Positions 49,160 to 59,965 of a stretch of 64,000 nt of DNA are shown here, in pieces. Source of the DNA: VFKU01 sp038916785 (GTDB lineage Bacteria; Hydrogenedentota; Hydrogenedentia; Hydrogenedentales; GCA-2746185); the NCBI GenBank assembly GCA_038916785.1, contig JBCLBO010000008.1:5407-69406 (forward strand), given 5' to 3'. The position numbers were made by a program, and so were the translations under genes. The notes under the pieces were generated by a model, which was not told the DNA's origin, did not search any database, and was given only the letters and a program-made list of their open reading frames with translations. Numbering within the stretch: position 1 is the first letter of the stretch; every line of letters starts with the position of its first letter.

Positions 49160-49330
49160 TCATGCGACAACCAGGAACGGATCAATCTTCGCGGGCTTGC
49201 TGGTGGAACGCGAGCCATCGCCTGTTACCAGGTAGGCTTCGTCGCAGGACCTGCACGAGAAGAGACGCAAGACACCCTGCTCTTCCGGAATCTCATTCGT
49301 GTCGGATGTACAGTATGGATAAGCGATCAC
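49160..49330 (-). CDS. Small zinc-ribbon-like paralogue
   Basis: A 56-residue frame from a GTG at 49330, with GAGGGGG about eight bases upstream. It reads VIAYPYCTSDTNEIPEEQGV then LRLFSCRSCDEAYLVTGDGS. The SC..C.EAYLVTG matches the zinc ribbon at the start of the adjacent HDOD protein, but the first CxxC has only one Cys (YPYC). It could be a free small ribbon protein or an N-terminal remnant of a lost duplicate. It is 83 bp upstream of the HDOD gene in the same direction. Confidence 0.45.
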   Translation of the reverse strand: MIAYPYCTSDTNEIPEEQGVLRLFSCRSCDEAYLVTGDGSRSTSKPAKIDPFLVVA

Positions 49331-49593
49331 GAGCAATCCCCCTCGCGCAAGAGCGAGCCGGCGCGCCCCACCGCTGTGACGGACTCTCCACTTCCGCCGA
49401 CCGCCACCGCGATGATTTTCGCATCGCAACAATGTCCGCTGGATTTACATCTATAGGATTATACACGGAAAGTATTTTTTTCAGTATTTACGATTTACGC
49501 ACCAAACGGAAGTAATTTGAGGTGTCAAATCAATCGATTGAGACCCGTAGTGTTCGAAAACCGAACAATAATGTCCAGACGACGGGACATGTT

Positions 49594-50520
49594 CTAGTCG
49601 AAGAGCGCGTCTACGAATTCGCGGGGATGGAAGGGTTGCAGGTCGTCGATGCCTTCGCCGACGCCGATGTACTTGATGGGGATACCGAGTTCCTTTTGGA
49701 TGGCAATGACGATTCCGCCCTTGGCGGTGCCGTCGAGTTTGGTGAGGACGATGCCGGTGACGGGCATGGTCTCGGTGAATTTGCGCGCCTGTTGCAGGCC
49801 GTTCTGTCCCGTGGTCGCGTCGAGCACGAGGAGCACTTCGTGCGGCGCGCCGGGATGCACCCGGCCGACGACGCGCTGGATTTTTTTCAGCTCCTCCATG
49901 AGATTCACTTTGGTGTGCAGGCGCCCGGCCGTGTCGATGATGACGCAGTCCGCCTTGCGCGCGAGTCCGGCTTGGACCGCGTCGTGCGCGACCGCGGCGG
50001 GGTCGGCGCCTTCGTGCAGCTTCACGATGGGCACGCCGGCGCGGACGCACCAGACCTCGAGTTGATCCGAGGCCGCCGCGCGGAAGGTGTCCGCGGCGCC
50101 GATGATGACGTGCTTGCCCTCGGCCTTGAGCTTGGCCGCGAGTTTTCCAATCGTGGTCGTCTTGCCCGAACCGTTGACGCCCGTGACGAGCGTGACGTGC
50201 GGTGGCGACTCTGATTTCCAAGACAGGGTATGGTCCCCGGGCTCGATGGTCCCGGCGAGGATTTCCTTGAGCGCGGCGACGATGTCCTCGGAGGTCGCCA
50301 ACTTTTTTTCGCGCGCGGTCTCGCGCAAGCGATCGAGAATATCGAGGGTCGTCTGCACGCCGATGTCGGCCTGGATGAGGATCGCCTCGAGGTCTTCGAT
50401 GGTCTCGGCGTCGAGCTTGGGCCGCGTGCCGAGGGCCGAACGCACCCCGTCCACCAGGCCCGTCCGCGTTTTGCTCAGGCGCTCTCGCAGCCTGCCGAAG
50501 AAGCCCGGCTTCTCAGCCAT
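49594..50520 (-). CDS. ftsY: Signal recognition particle receptor FtsY
   Basis: A 308-residue SRP-type GTPase with a short acidic-poor N-terminus, as in FtsY of many non-enteric bacteria. It shows LVTGVNGSGKTTTIGKLAAK (P-loop), GAADTFRAAASDQLEVW, IIDTAGRLHTKVNLMEELKK, LVLDATTGQNGLQQA and VLTKLDGTAKGGIVIAIQKE. FtsY receives SRP-ribosome complexes at the inner membrane. No smc neighbour is seen. Confidence 0.97.
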   Translation of the reverse strand: MAEKPGFFGRLRERLSKTRTGLVDGVRSALGTRPKLDAETIEDLEAILIQADIGVQTTLDILDRLRETAREKKLATSEDIVAALKEILAGTIEPGDHTLSWKSESPPHVTLVTGVNGSGKTTTIGKLAAKLKAEGKHVIIGAADTFRAAASDQLEVWCVRAGVPIVKLHEGADPAAVAHDAVQAGLARKADCVIIDTAGRLHTKVNLMEELKKIQRVVGRVHPGAPHEVLLVLDATTGQNGLQQARKFTETMPVTGIVLTKLDGTAKGGIVIAIQKELGIPIKYIGVGEGIDDLQPFHPREFVDALFD

Positions 50521-50600
50521 GCGGGAAACCTAGCTGTGGCCGGCCGCTACGGGTGGGAGGAAGATTCGAGCGGGATTCGATCACGGTGCGGAGCAAATCC

Positions 50601-51434
50601 CTAGCGGACCCGGAAGGCGAAGAGTTCGGCCTGGCGGGTCGTGTCCTCGGTGCTGCTGCTCGCGTCCATCGCCACGATCCGGTGGCCGCCGGTGTCGAGC
50701 GGATCGGCCACGCCAAATCCGCGCACCTCGGCGCCCGTGTCGTCAATATATCCCGCCGAATTGCGGACGACGGGCCGAAACACCGGCGTTTCGCCTTGGC
50801 CCCGCTGGACGTCTTCGAGCCGCGCGGACCCGCGCACTTCCACCGCCGGCGTGCTCAACAGCGCGACAAAGAAAACACGCTCGCCGCGGCGTTGCAGCGC
50901 CGCCTCGCCGACGATCCGGTCCGGCGTAAGCGCGCCGGATCGAAACAGCGCGTAGCGGCCGTTGTAGTTGGATTCGGCAATGGGGTTTTCGAGCGCGTCC
51001 TGGATCTGCGCGCGCGTACTCGGATAGTCGCGCAACCCGGCAAGCAATTCGTCGTAGATCGCGGTCGTGGGTCCGCTCCACAGATCCTCTGCGGTCGGCC
51101 CGCCGATCGGCTCCTCGCTGAGCGCTTCGGTGAGCCCCGCCTCGATGCGCCTGACGCTGATCGCGGCGGCAATCACCAGCAGAATCCCCACGATGGACAG
51201 TACGCCGGTGAACAGGCGGACCGGGCTGACTTTGGTTTCGGCGGTCGCGGCCGTCTGCGCGCCGGCCAAGCGCTTGGCCCGCTGGTCCCGAAGGTTCTGT
51301 CCGCAAACATGGCACAGCAAGGTGCCATCGTTGTTCACCGTGCCGCATTGTTCACAGACGGCGTCGGCATCCACGCTTTGAAATCGTTGCGGGGAAGCGG
51401 AAGGTGCAGATTTCCCCTGGGAAGGATCCGGCAT
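50601..51434 (-). CDS. Zinc-ribbon membrane protein of unknown function
   Basis: A 277-residue protein. Residues ~27-47 hold a zinc ribbon (CEQCGTVNNDGTLLCHVCGQ); a hydrophobic helix at ~75-95 (LFTGVLSIVGILLVIAAAIS) follows. The rest is a mixed domain (AALQRRGERVFFVALLSTPA, VEVRGSARLEDVQ) with no recognised motif. The build suggests a cytoplasmic ribbon, one membrane pass and an outer domain. It lies between ftsY and the groESL promoter region, in the ftsY direction, with 80 bp between. Confidence 0.6.
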   Translation of the reverse strand: MPDPSQGKSAPSASPQRFQSVDADAVCEQCGTVNNDGTLLCHVCGQNLRDQRAKRLAGAQTAATAETKVSPVRLFTGVLSIVGILLVIAAAISVRRIEAGLTEALSEEPIGGPTAEDLWSGPTTAIYDELLAGLRDYPSTRAQIQDALENPIAESNYNGRYALFRSGALTPDRIVGEAALQRRGERVFFVALLSTPAVEVRGSARLEDVQRGQGETPVFRPVVRNSAGYIDDTGAEVRGFGVADPLDTGGHRIVAMDASSSTEDTTRQAELFAFRVR

Positions 51435-51513
51435 TGATTGGCCCCATTGCGGTTCGGCGGTAGTTTGTCAGAATTTCGGACAGGTTTCCAGTGCGGAAAG
51501 AAAAGGAAGGTCC

Positions 51514-51541
51514 GTAGATGACGCAGATTGGCGTAGATGAA
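51514..51541 (+). repeat. GTAGATGACGCAGATTGG-type dispersed word
   Basis: GTAGATGACGCAGATTGGCG and TAGATGAA resemble the GATTACGCGGATGGTCGCAG word at 7273. These belong to a class of GCAGAT/GCGGAT words scattered through environmental genomes. Here it lies between the zinc-ribbon gene and the groESL promoter. Confidence 0.5.
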
Positions 51542-51662
51542 TCAAGAACTGTTTTGAACGTGACAACCTAATCTGGCCGGTAGCTTAGGTTTTTACAGTC
51601 ATTCCGCAGACCGGCGGACCCGGGGTCGTTTAGGGGTGGAAGCGAGCGGGAACGGCGGGCTA

Positions 51663-51691
51663 TTGACTCGGGGCTGGGGATTTGCTATTCT
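51663..51691 (+). promoter_or_regulatory. Sigma70-type promoter of groESL
   Basis: TTGACT at 51663-51668 and TATTCT at 51686-51691 are separated by exactly 17 bp, the optimal spacing. The -10 box touches the CIRCE operator, so repressor binding would block start of transcription. Confidence 0.7.
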
Positions 51692-51717
51692 TAGCACTCG
51701 CTCTAGGTGGCTGCTAA
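51691..51717 (+). promoter_or_regulatory. CIRCE operator (HrcA site) of groESL
   Basis: TTAGCACTC at 51691-51699, a 9-bp spacer and GGCTGCTAA at 51709-51717 match the CIRCE consensus TTAGCACTC-N9-GAGTGCTAA. The left arm is perfect and the right arm is 7 of 9. It implies HrcA repression of groESL with release on heat. hrcA is not in the window. Confidence 0.85.
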
Positions 51718-51856
51718 GAAAAGCGCCTAAGTCCTTGGTTCTATTGCGTATCGAGTGAAGCCCGGGGTTGGCTGGCGTGGTTGGACACGCCAAAACGCCG
51801 GGCATGGGTTAGTTGGGTTGAGGCCTAAACACAAGCAATTGGAAGGGAGACATGCA

Positions 51857-52144
51857 ATGAAGATTCGTCCACTGGGCGACCGCATCCTGGTCAAGCGCGA
51901 GGAACCCTCGGAGACCGTCCGCGGCGGGATCATCATTCCGGATTCGGCCAAGGAAAAACCGCAAGAAGCCAAAGTCGTCGCCGTCGGTAAGGGCAAGATC
52001 GACGACAACGGCAAGCTGATCCCGATGGAAGTGAAGAAAGGGGATCGCATCCTCATGGGCAAGTACGCCGGGACCGAAGTGAAGATCGACGACGTGGAAC
52101 ACATCATCATGCGCGAGGACGACGTACTCGCGATCATCGAGTAG
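51857..52144 (+). CDS. groES: Co-chaperonin GroES
   Basis: A 95-residue GroES from the ATG at 51857, behind GGAAGGGAG. It opens KIRPLGDRILVKREEPSETV, carries the mobile-loop GGIIIPDSAKEKPQEAKVVA and YAGTEVKIDDVEHIIMREDD at the end. The heptameric lid caps GroEL. Transcribed from the CIRCE-controlled promoter ~165 bp upstream, with groEL 36 bp downstream. Confidence 0.98.
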   Translation: MKIRPLGDRILVKREEPSETVRGGIIIPDSAKEKPQEAKVVAVGKGKIDDNGKLIPMEVKKGDRILMGKYAGTEVKIDDVEHIIMREDDVLAIIE

Positions 52145-52180
52145 CGGCGAAACCACTCTGACTCTGGAGGTTGAACGTAC

Positions 52181-53815
<1,635 letters not shown>

Positions 53816-53837
53816 GCGATTCGAGTTTTTGATATAG

Positions 53838-53877
53838 CCCCCCTGCGGGCTTCGGCCCGCAGGGGGGGAGTTTTTTT
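53838..53877 (+). terminator. Rho-independent terminator of groESL
   Basis: A 13-bp G+C stem (CCCCCCTGCGGGC / GCCCGCAGGGGGG at 53838-53850 and 53855-53867) with a TTCG loop is followed by seven T. It closes the groESL transcript. Confidence 0.95.
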
Positions 53878-54075
53878 GAGGCTCAGACGGCAAATTAAAC
53901 GAGGCCGTGACGCGATGGGGCTTGCCGATCCGACAGCTACCTTCGTCTTGAAACGGTAATCGTTTGCGTGGCGTCTCAGGGTTTTGGCGGTAATCGAACT
54001 TTTTATCTTATTGACAGTACTGGAGGGGGGGGGGTAGTCTATGCCTTCAATGCGTCAGGGCTGAGGAGATCGAAG

Positions 54076-55869
54076 ATGCGTGGACAGTATTGGGTAATTT
54101 CGAAACATTTGGTGATCGGCGTCGTGTGCGCGTGTCTTGTGGCGGCGGCGGGCGGCGCAAGTGCGCAGACGGTGACGTATTCACTGGGGACTTCGAGCGA
54201 CATGCTCGACGCCGCGTTCTACGCCGGTGAATCGAACGACGGGACAGACGTGACCTCGCGATTCGTGCTCAATGTCGGCGTGAACAATGCGGGGACTCAG
54301 GCGATATTTTGGGGTATCAACGTGTGTCCTTGCGCACCGGGTATTGACAATTTCGACCAAATGCTCTACATCGTGGACATCGGTTCTCCGTCGAGCTGGC
54401 GGCGTCTTGGCCCCAGCCAATCTTACAACATAACCAACTACGACGGAATCAGGTGGGCGCCCAACGATCGTGCAGTTCTTCTCAATGAAAACCGATACGA
54501 CGTCGATACTGGAACGTTCCTCGGTTCGCCGTCGATTCGCGGTTACGGATTCTTCACAAACAGTTTCACGCGAAAGGCTTCCGACAACTGGCTTGTGGCT
54601 GACACGCTACTTGCTCCGCAAAACAACGAGATCGTGTTTCTGCCGGTCCACTCGGATGGAACCGAGGATGTTTCTCGCGATCCTGTCATCGTTACCCGCC
54701 TCGGGCTTACGCAGTCATTGCTTGGACAACCCCTAATTTTCCCGAGTGTATCCAACGACGGCACGGCCGTGGCGTTTAATGTTTGGGAACCAGCGACCAC
54801 GCCCGACACATTTGACATTTACGTTCTCGAAGACATTGAATCCATCCTAAGTGCTCCGAAGATTCCGGGTACGGACTTTTCTTCGCTGGCGCCGACGAGT
54901 CTGTCAGATCTTCGAATTGTCGATTTTCGCGCGTCGGAGAGTTCGCATCCCGCTCTCATACCCAACTTCAGCCAGGACGGGACTCTTGTGTTTTATAGCG
55001 AAGACTATAACGACGCGCTTGAGACGACCAACTTATACCAGAGTATCGCGGATGGCGATTGGGACATCCTTGTCGCGAATCGAGACGGCACGGGGGATGT
55101 GCGATTCAATTTGGCCCAGAATCAGGGAACAGTGGTTCCCTTCCCTACAGGATCGAGAATGACTTACGTGCAGGGCTCGGCGGGCTCGCCGAATATGCAC
55201 ATTCTTGCGACCACTCTTGTCGCCACTTCAAACATTGAAACGGATACTACGCAACTACCCCAAGGCGGCACGACGGCCGTGATCGGCGGCAACATTGTGA
55301 CGTTATCCTTTACGTTGACGGACAGCGCGGTGCAGGTGACTGCTCCAATGACTCTTGGGGACGCGAGCGGGACAACAATTGAACTGCCTTCGGATCAAGT
55401 CATCAATTTCCCCTCGGGCACTACAATGCCTGAAATTTCCATCTTTACACCGATCGATCCTGTGGGGAATCACCAGCTGCCGGATTTCGCCACGCAGATC
55501 CCGGTGATCCGGACATTTGGTCCTCCGGGGACGCAGTTTGCGCCACCAATCAGCATCACGATCACGTACTCCGACGCGGAAGTGGCGAACATACAAGACG
55601 AATCGGGCATGATCCCCTATCTCTACAACGTCGGGACTCAGAAATTCGAACCGCTTGACGCCCAATTCCTGGGCAGCGTTGTCGTGGACGTGGACGCCAA
55701 TACGCTGACCTTCCAGACTGACCACTTTTCGACCTATGGAATCGGGTTCAGTGTCGTGATCGCACCGCAGCGGCCGTGGGCTCTCTACGCGCTCGCTGGT
55801 GCTCTGGGCATCACTGCCCTGTGGCTACTTATCCGTAGAAGGCGACGAGCGTCGCCAGCCTGCTGCTGA
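54076..55869 (+). CDS. Exported repeat/propeller-like protein with C-terminal anchor, inserted by groEL tail
   Basis: About 597 residues from the ATG at 54076, with GAGGAGA upstream; the 36 earlier codons lack support. A signal peptide (SKHLVIGVVCACLVAAAGGA then SAQ) is followed by a long beta-rich region with text like VSNDGTAVAFNVWEPATTPD and PNFSQDGTLVFYSEDYNDAL, as in TolB/WD40-like propellers. Residues ~430-560 resemble a ZU5-like beta-sandwich that ends TDHFSTYGIGF. The end is PWALYALAGALGITALWLLI then RRRRRASPACC, an anchor with Arg cluster. The last six codons and the stop come from the duplicated groEL end. Codon usage is AT-richer than its neighbours. Confidence 0.75.
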   Translation: MRGQYWVISKHLVIGVVCACLVAAAGGASAQTVTYSLGTSSDMLDAAFYAGESNDGTDVTSRFVLNVGVNNAGTQAIFWGINVCPCAPGIDNFDQMLYIVDIGSPSSWRRLGPSQSYNITNYDGIRWAPNDRAVLLNENRYDVDTGTFLGSPSIRGYGFFTNSFTRKASDNWLVADTLLAPQNNEIVFLPVHSDGTEDVSRDPVIVTRLGLTQSLLGQPLIFPSVSNDGTAVAFNVWEPATTPDTFDIYVLEDIESILSAPKIPGTDFSSLAPTSLSDLRIVDFRASESSHPALIPNFSQDGTLVFYSEDYNDALETTNLYQSIADGDWDILVANRDGTGDVRFNLAQNQGTVVPFPTGSRMTYVQGSAGSPNMHILATTLVATSNIETDTTQLPQGGTTAVIGGNIVTLSFTLTDSAVQVTAPMTLGDASGTTIELPSDQVINFPSGTTMPEISIFTPIDPVGNHQLPDFATQIPVIRTFGPPGTQFAPPISITITYSDAEVANIQDESGMIPYLYNVGTQKFEPLDAQFLGSVVVDVDANTLTFQTDHFSTYGIGFSVVIAPQRPWALYALAGALGITALWLLIRRRRRASPACC

Positions 55870-55966
55870 CCACCAAAGTGCTCATCGCCGAGATCCCGGA
55901 GAAGAAAGACGCTCCGATGGGCGGCGGCCACGGCGGCGGCATGGAAGACATGATGTAAGCGATTCG
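55845..55966 (+). pseudogene. Duplicated 3' end of groEL
   Basis: 122 bp match groEL 53702-53823 at about 93 percent, including the stop TAA and GCGATTCG beyond it. In the groEL frame it reads ASVASLLLTTKVLIAEIPEK then KDAPMGGGHGGGMEDMM. Changes (G to S, E to K, S to A) show real divergence and not copying error. A terminator (55983-56022) follows as it does after groEL. There is no start codon, so it is only a remnant. Confidence 0.85.
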
Positions 55967-55982
55967 CATTCTGATCGTTCTC

Positions 55983-56022
55983 CGTCCCGCGGGTTTACGC
56001 CCGCGGGGCGGTTTTTATTTTT
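55983..56022 (+). terminator. Rho-independent terminator after the groEL remnant
   Basis: CGTCCCGCGGG pairs with CCCGCGGGGCGG around TTTACG, followed by TTTTTATTTTT. It would end transcription of the anchored exported-protein gene and has the same position as the groEL terminator relative to the shared sequence. Confidence 0.85.
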
Positions 56023-56107
56023 ACTCCGTGGCGGCGTCCCGTTTATGCTGGAGAGGAATGAGGCGAGTCCGCGGCGGGGCCGCGGGCGTCACGCGGAGGG
56101 TGCTTTG

Positions 56108-56992
56108 ATGGTTGCGAAGAAAACGCGGGGTGTGCCGCGGGCCAAGGGGGTGTCCAAGGGGCGCGGTAAAAAGGTCGCGGGGCTGGGCACGGCCCAGCCC
56201 GTGTATACGATGGACAGTTTTCTCTCGGGATCGTTTCGCGGGGGCGGGCGGCGGAAAGCGGTGGACGAGGCGCAGGCGTTGATGTACGACGCGTGGGAGG
56301 CGCCGACCCGCAAGCGGGCGCTCGAGCTGTGCCAGAAGGCGCTGGAGGTGTCCGCAGACTGCGCCGACGCATACGTGATGTTGGCACAGAAGGCGCATTG
56401 GCTCCAGGAAGCGGTCGCGATTTACCGAAGAGGCGTCGCGGCCGGCGAGCGGGCGATCGGCAAGAAGGCGTTCAAGGAGAACGTAGGACACTTCTGGGGG
56501 ATACTGGAGACCCGGCCGTATATGCGCGCGTTGCAGGGGCTGGCGATGACGCTGTGGGAGGATAGACAACGCGAGGAGGCCATCGAGCATTTCTGGGAAC
56601 TGCTTCGGCTCAATCCGAACGACAATCAGGGCAATCGCGATCTGCTTATGCCGCGCTTGATCGAACTCGGGCGCGACGAGGACGCCGAGCGGCTGTATAA
56701 ACAGTACCGCGAAGGCATAACGGCCGGGTGGAAATACTCGAGGGCGCTGCTCGACTTCCGCAAGCACGGGGATTCCGCGGTGTCCAAGAAGTCGTTGCGT
56801 CAGGCGTTGAAGCAAAACCCGCACGTGCCGGCATTCGTGCTTGGACGCAAGAAAATGCCCCGATACCTTCCCGAGTCTTTCGGTTTTGGTGACGAGAACG
56901 AGGCCATTGGATACGCCTTCGGCGACAAGGCCGCCTGGAAGGCAACGCCCGGAGCGCTGGAATGGCTCGCCGCCACGGCGAAGGCGAAATAG
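56108..56992 (+). CDS. TPR-type helical protein
   Basis: About 294 residues from the ATG at 56108, preceded by GGAGGG; the longer frame passes through the groEL remnant. A basic N-terminus (VAKKTRGVPRAKGVSKGRGK) precedes helical repeats: RALELCQKALEVSADCADAY, QGLAMTLWEDRQREEAIEHF and WELLRLNPNDNQGNRDLL. The end reads YLPESFGFGDENEAIGYAFG and AAWKATPGALEWLAA, a tail I associate with TPR proteins that otherwise carry SEC-C motifs. It is probably a cytoplasmic protein-binding scaffold. Confidence 0.72.
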   Translation: MVAKKTRGVPRAKGVSKGRGKKVAGLGTAQPVYTMDSFLSGSFRGGGRRKAVDEAQALMYDAWEAPTRKRALELCQKALEVSADCADAYVMLAQKAHWLQEAVAIYRRGVAAGERAIGKKAFKENVGHFWGILETRPYMRALQGLAMTLWEDRQREEAIEHFWELLRLNPNDNQGNRDLLMPRLIELGRDEDAERLYKQYREGITAGWKYSRALLDFRKHGDSAVSKKSLRQALKQNPHVPAFVLGRKKMPRYLPESFGFGDENEAIGYAFGDKAAWKATPGALEWLAATAKAK

Positions 56993-56999
56993 TCCGGCG

Positions 57000-57525
57000 A
57001 GTAAGAGATTCGGGGAGGGCCGCCGTCTGGACGTAGTGACGTGATTGCTCTGAAATTCGCCGCGACTAGAGCAAATTAACCACCGATGGATACTGATGGA
57101 CACGGATAACTTCCGTAAAAAGGGATCGATCCAGAGTTCGATCGTATCAATCGTCTATTAAATAAAACGCTCTGTACTTCGCCCTGCGGGTTTCGGCCCG
57201 CGGGGCGGATTTCGTTTGCGGCGGGACTCGCGCGGGACGGGGGATTGCCTACAGCGTTTTAACCAATTATGGACACGGTCAGACTCTCGGAGGTCCCGAT
57301 TTTGAGGGAGTGATCAGTATCTACCGGTGGTTAATTGGCCTAGACTGGCCCTGGCGGTTCGGCATTTTTTTTAGTTTCGGGGCCTACCGCTATTGTCAAA
57401 CTATGGGCCTATCCTTTATACTGTGAAGCATTGTAGTGGGACGGTGTATCGTTCATATTTGTGCTTTGTGTCTCTATTCGTTGGGATGGGCGACACTGGA
57501 TTGAGGCGGGGCGCAGGGGGGCTTC
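57000..57525. other. 526-bp repeat-bearing spacer before the kinase operon
   Basis: At 57078-57110 is an AACCACCGATGGATACTGAT-type word with GGACACGGATAAC, a kind of short-period GGAT repeat found scattered in environmental genomes. A CGCCCTGCGGG / CCCGCGGGGCG hairpin lies at 57180-57207 with weak T-content after it. The rest is AT-richer and shows no gene. It likely contains the promoter of the kinase operon, but none is clear. Confidence 0.5.
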
Positions 57526-58733
57526 ATGGCTTCGTACGACGCGTTTGCGGACATCTTTCATGTATTGCGGGCCGTGCCGGCCATACTTTTTGCATTGAAT
57601 GGGGAAGGCCGTGTGGCGATGTGGAACGCCGAATCGGAGGCCGCGTTCGGGGTGAAGGCCTCGGAGCCCTCGGGCGCACGCTGGAGGAGCTGCGGCTGGG
57701 GTGGGATGAGGCGGCGGTCGGAGAGCTGATGCAGCGGGCCGGGACTGCGGATGTGCGATCGCGGGGGCGGAACGGCCGGCCGCGGACGTTGCGGTTATCG
57801 GTGACCCCCATCGGGGTGAATGGCGGTGGGCCGGTCGGGACGCTGATTACTGCGCGGGACATTACGCAGCAGGTGGAATTGGATGCGCAGGTGCGGCAGG
57901 CGCAGAAGTTGGAGGCCATAGGGAGACTGGCCGCGGGGATTGCGCATGAAATCAATACGCCGGCGCAGTTCGCGGGTCATAACCTGTATTTCCTTGAAAG
58001 CGCGTTCGGGAAAATCGTGGGCGTGTTGTCGGAGTACCGGGATTTTCTGGCGCGTGCCCGCGCCGGAGAGTTGGACGTCGAAACGATTGCGGCGGCGGCG
58101 GAACGTCTGGAGAAACTGAAAATTGACCTTTTGATACGTGAGACTCCGAAAGCGATTTCGCAGGCGACCGAGGGAATCAACCGGATTTCGGAGATCGTGG
58201 GGGCGATGCGCGAGCTGACGTACTCCGGCGCCAAGGAAAAGGTCGCGACGGACATCAACCAGGCGCTTCAGAACGCGATTTTATTGTCGAGCAGCGAATG
58301 GAAGCTTGTGGCGGAGGTGAAGACGGAACTGGATCCAGCATTGCCGTTGGTGCCTTGTCTTCCGGGCGAGATCAGTCAGGTTTTTGTGAACATCATTGTG
58401 AACGCCGCCCAGGCGATCACGGGAGCCAAATCGGCCGTAGAGCCGGGACGCGTGGACACGATCACGGTACGCACCCGGACGGACGGAAGATGGGCCGTGA
58501 TCGAGATCGCGGACACCGGGCCGGGAATTGCGGAAGAGTTCCACGAATTGGTGTTCGATCCGTTCTTCACAACCAAGGGAGTGGGTGAGGGTACGGGCCA
58601 AGGCCTGGCGATTGCGAGATCAGTCGTTGTGGACAAGCATGGGGGCGAGATTTCGTTTGACAGCCGGCCGTTGAATGGGACGATGTTCCTAATTTGTCTG
58701 CCGTTGAGTTCCGGAGAAGCGTTGGCCACGTAG
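57526..58733 (+). pseudogene. PAS-domain histidine kinase, split by a frameshift near 57666
   Basis: From the ATG at 57526 the text reads ADIFHVLRAVPAILFALNGE and GRVAMWNAESEAAFGVKASE, a PAS domain start. At 57666/57667 one G seems missing (GAG|CCC where GAGGCCC is expected) and the other frame continues ALGRTLEELRLGWDEAAV, IGVNGGGPVGTLITARDITQ and the kinase. The H-box is GIAHEINTPAQF; N-box EISQVFVNIIVNAAQAI; G1 EIADTGPGI; G2 TTKGVGEGTGQGLAIARS. The kinase part itself is intact. Either it is a real break or a base-call error. It precedes two response-regulator genes. Confidence 0.75.
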
Positions 58734-58756
58734 CGCATGGGGGCAGGGGGGAATCC

Positions 58757-59965
58757 ATGTCAATCCGCATACTTTTTGTTGACGACGACGAGAAGGTATT
58801 AGAGGCGATTCAGCGCTGGCTGTTCGACAAGACGGACGACTGGGAGCTGGAGTTCGCCACGAGCGGCGCCGAAGCCTTGCAGCTTTTCGAGGCGCACCCC
58901 TTTGATTTGGTGGTGGTTGATCTGCTGATGCCGGGAATGGACGGCGTGGAGTTGCTGACCCGGATACGGCAGAATTCACCGCAAACCATCCGGTTTGTGT
59001 TGTCCGGCCGGGTCGATATCTATTCAGCGGACCGGGCGTTGCGGGTGGCGCACCAGCTACTGAGCAAGCCGTGCAAGCCGCAGGATTTCTACGAGGCGAT
59101 TGAACGCGCGCTGGGGGTGCAACAGAGCTTGAAGGATGAGCGTTTGCGGAGTCTGGTGGCGGGGATGGAGTCGCTGCCGAGCCAGCCCGAGTACTACGCC
59201 GAATTGATGCAGGCGCTGGAGGGCAAGGAGTCGTCGGCGGAGCAGATCGCGTGGCACATTAGCCGGGACGTGGCGATGACCACGAACATACTGCGTTATG
59301 CGAACTCGGCGGTATTCGGGTTCCGACAGCCGGTGACGGACATCGCGCGCGCCGTGGTGGTGTTGGGCACGAGCATGGTGCGCTCGATGACGCTGCTCGG
59401 GCAGATACATTCCTACGCGGACAAGAGGAAGATGCCGCCGCACTATTCGGCCTTGGCCTTCGCGCAACACGCATTGTCCTCGGCCGTGATCGCGCGGGCA
59501 ATAGCGAGCCATGAATCGGACGACATGCTGGTGTCGCAGGGGGCGTTTACGGGCGGATTGCTTCACGATGTGGGCAAAGTAGTCCTTGGGGCGGAATTCG
59601 CGGCGGAATACGAGATGCTTCACGAAGCCGCGCGCGAATCGCACACGAGTCTGGTCGAGGCGGAGAAGGAGTTTTTCGGAGCGACCCATGCCGAGGTGGG
59701 GGGATACCTGCTGAATTTGTGGGCGCTGCCGACGCTGGTGGTCGAGTCCGTGTTGTATCACCACACGCCGGGCGCGAGCCGGGCGCATCGTTTTGTACCG
59801 TTGACGGCGGTGCACTTCGCGAATGCGTATTTACACGGACAGCAGGGAGAGGCCGGCGCGGATGAGGCGCTGGACCGGGATTTTCTGAGGCGAACGGGCC
59901 TGATGGAACATGTGCCGGCTTGGGAGCGCGTTTCGCGCGAAGTGGGCGTGGGGGCCGGTGTATGA
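58757..59965 (+). CDS. Response regulator with HDOD output domain
   Basis: About 402 residues from the ATG at 58757, with GGGGGG upstream. A receiver domain (~1-120) has RILFVDDDEKVLEAIQRWLF, the phospho-Asp in DLVVVDLLMPGMDGVELLTR and LLSKPCKPQDFYEAIERAL (Lys). The HDOD domain (~140-360) shows LPSQPEYYAELMQALEGKES, ISRDVAMTTNILRYANSAVF and FTGGLLHDVGKVVLGAEFAA. It lies 23 bp after the kinase and overlaps the next gene by ATGA, so the three form one operon. Confidence 0.92.
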   Translation: MSIRILFVDDDEKVLEAIQRWLFDKTDDWELEFATSGAEALQLFEAHPFDLVVVDLLMPGMDGVELLTRIRQNSPQTIRFVLSGRVDIYSADRALRVAHQLLSKPCKPQDFYEAIERALGVQQSLKDERLRSLVAGMESLPSQPEYYAELMQALEGKESSAEQIAWHISRDVAMTTNILRYANSAVFGFRQPVTDIARAVVVLGTSMVRSMTLLGQIHSYADKRKMPPHYSALAFAQHALSSAVIARAIASHESDDMLVSQGAFTGGLLHDVGKVVLGAEFAAEYEMLHEAARESHTSLVEAEKEFFGATHAEVGGYLLNLWALPTLVVESVLYHHTPGASRAHRFVPLTAVHFANAYLHGQQGEAGADEALDRDFLRRTGLMEHVPAWERVSREVGVGAGV

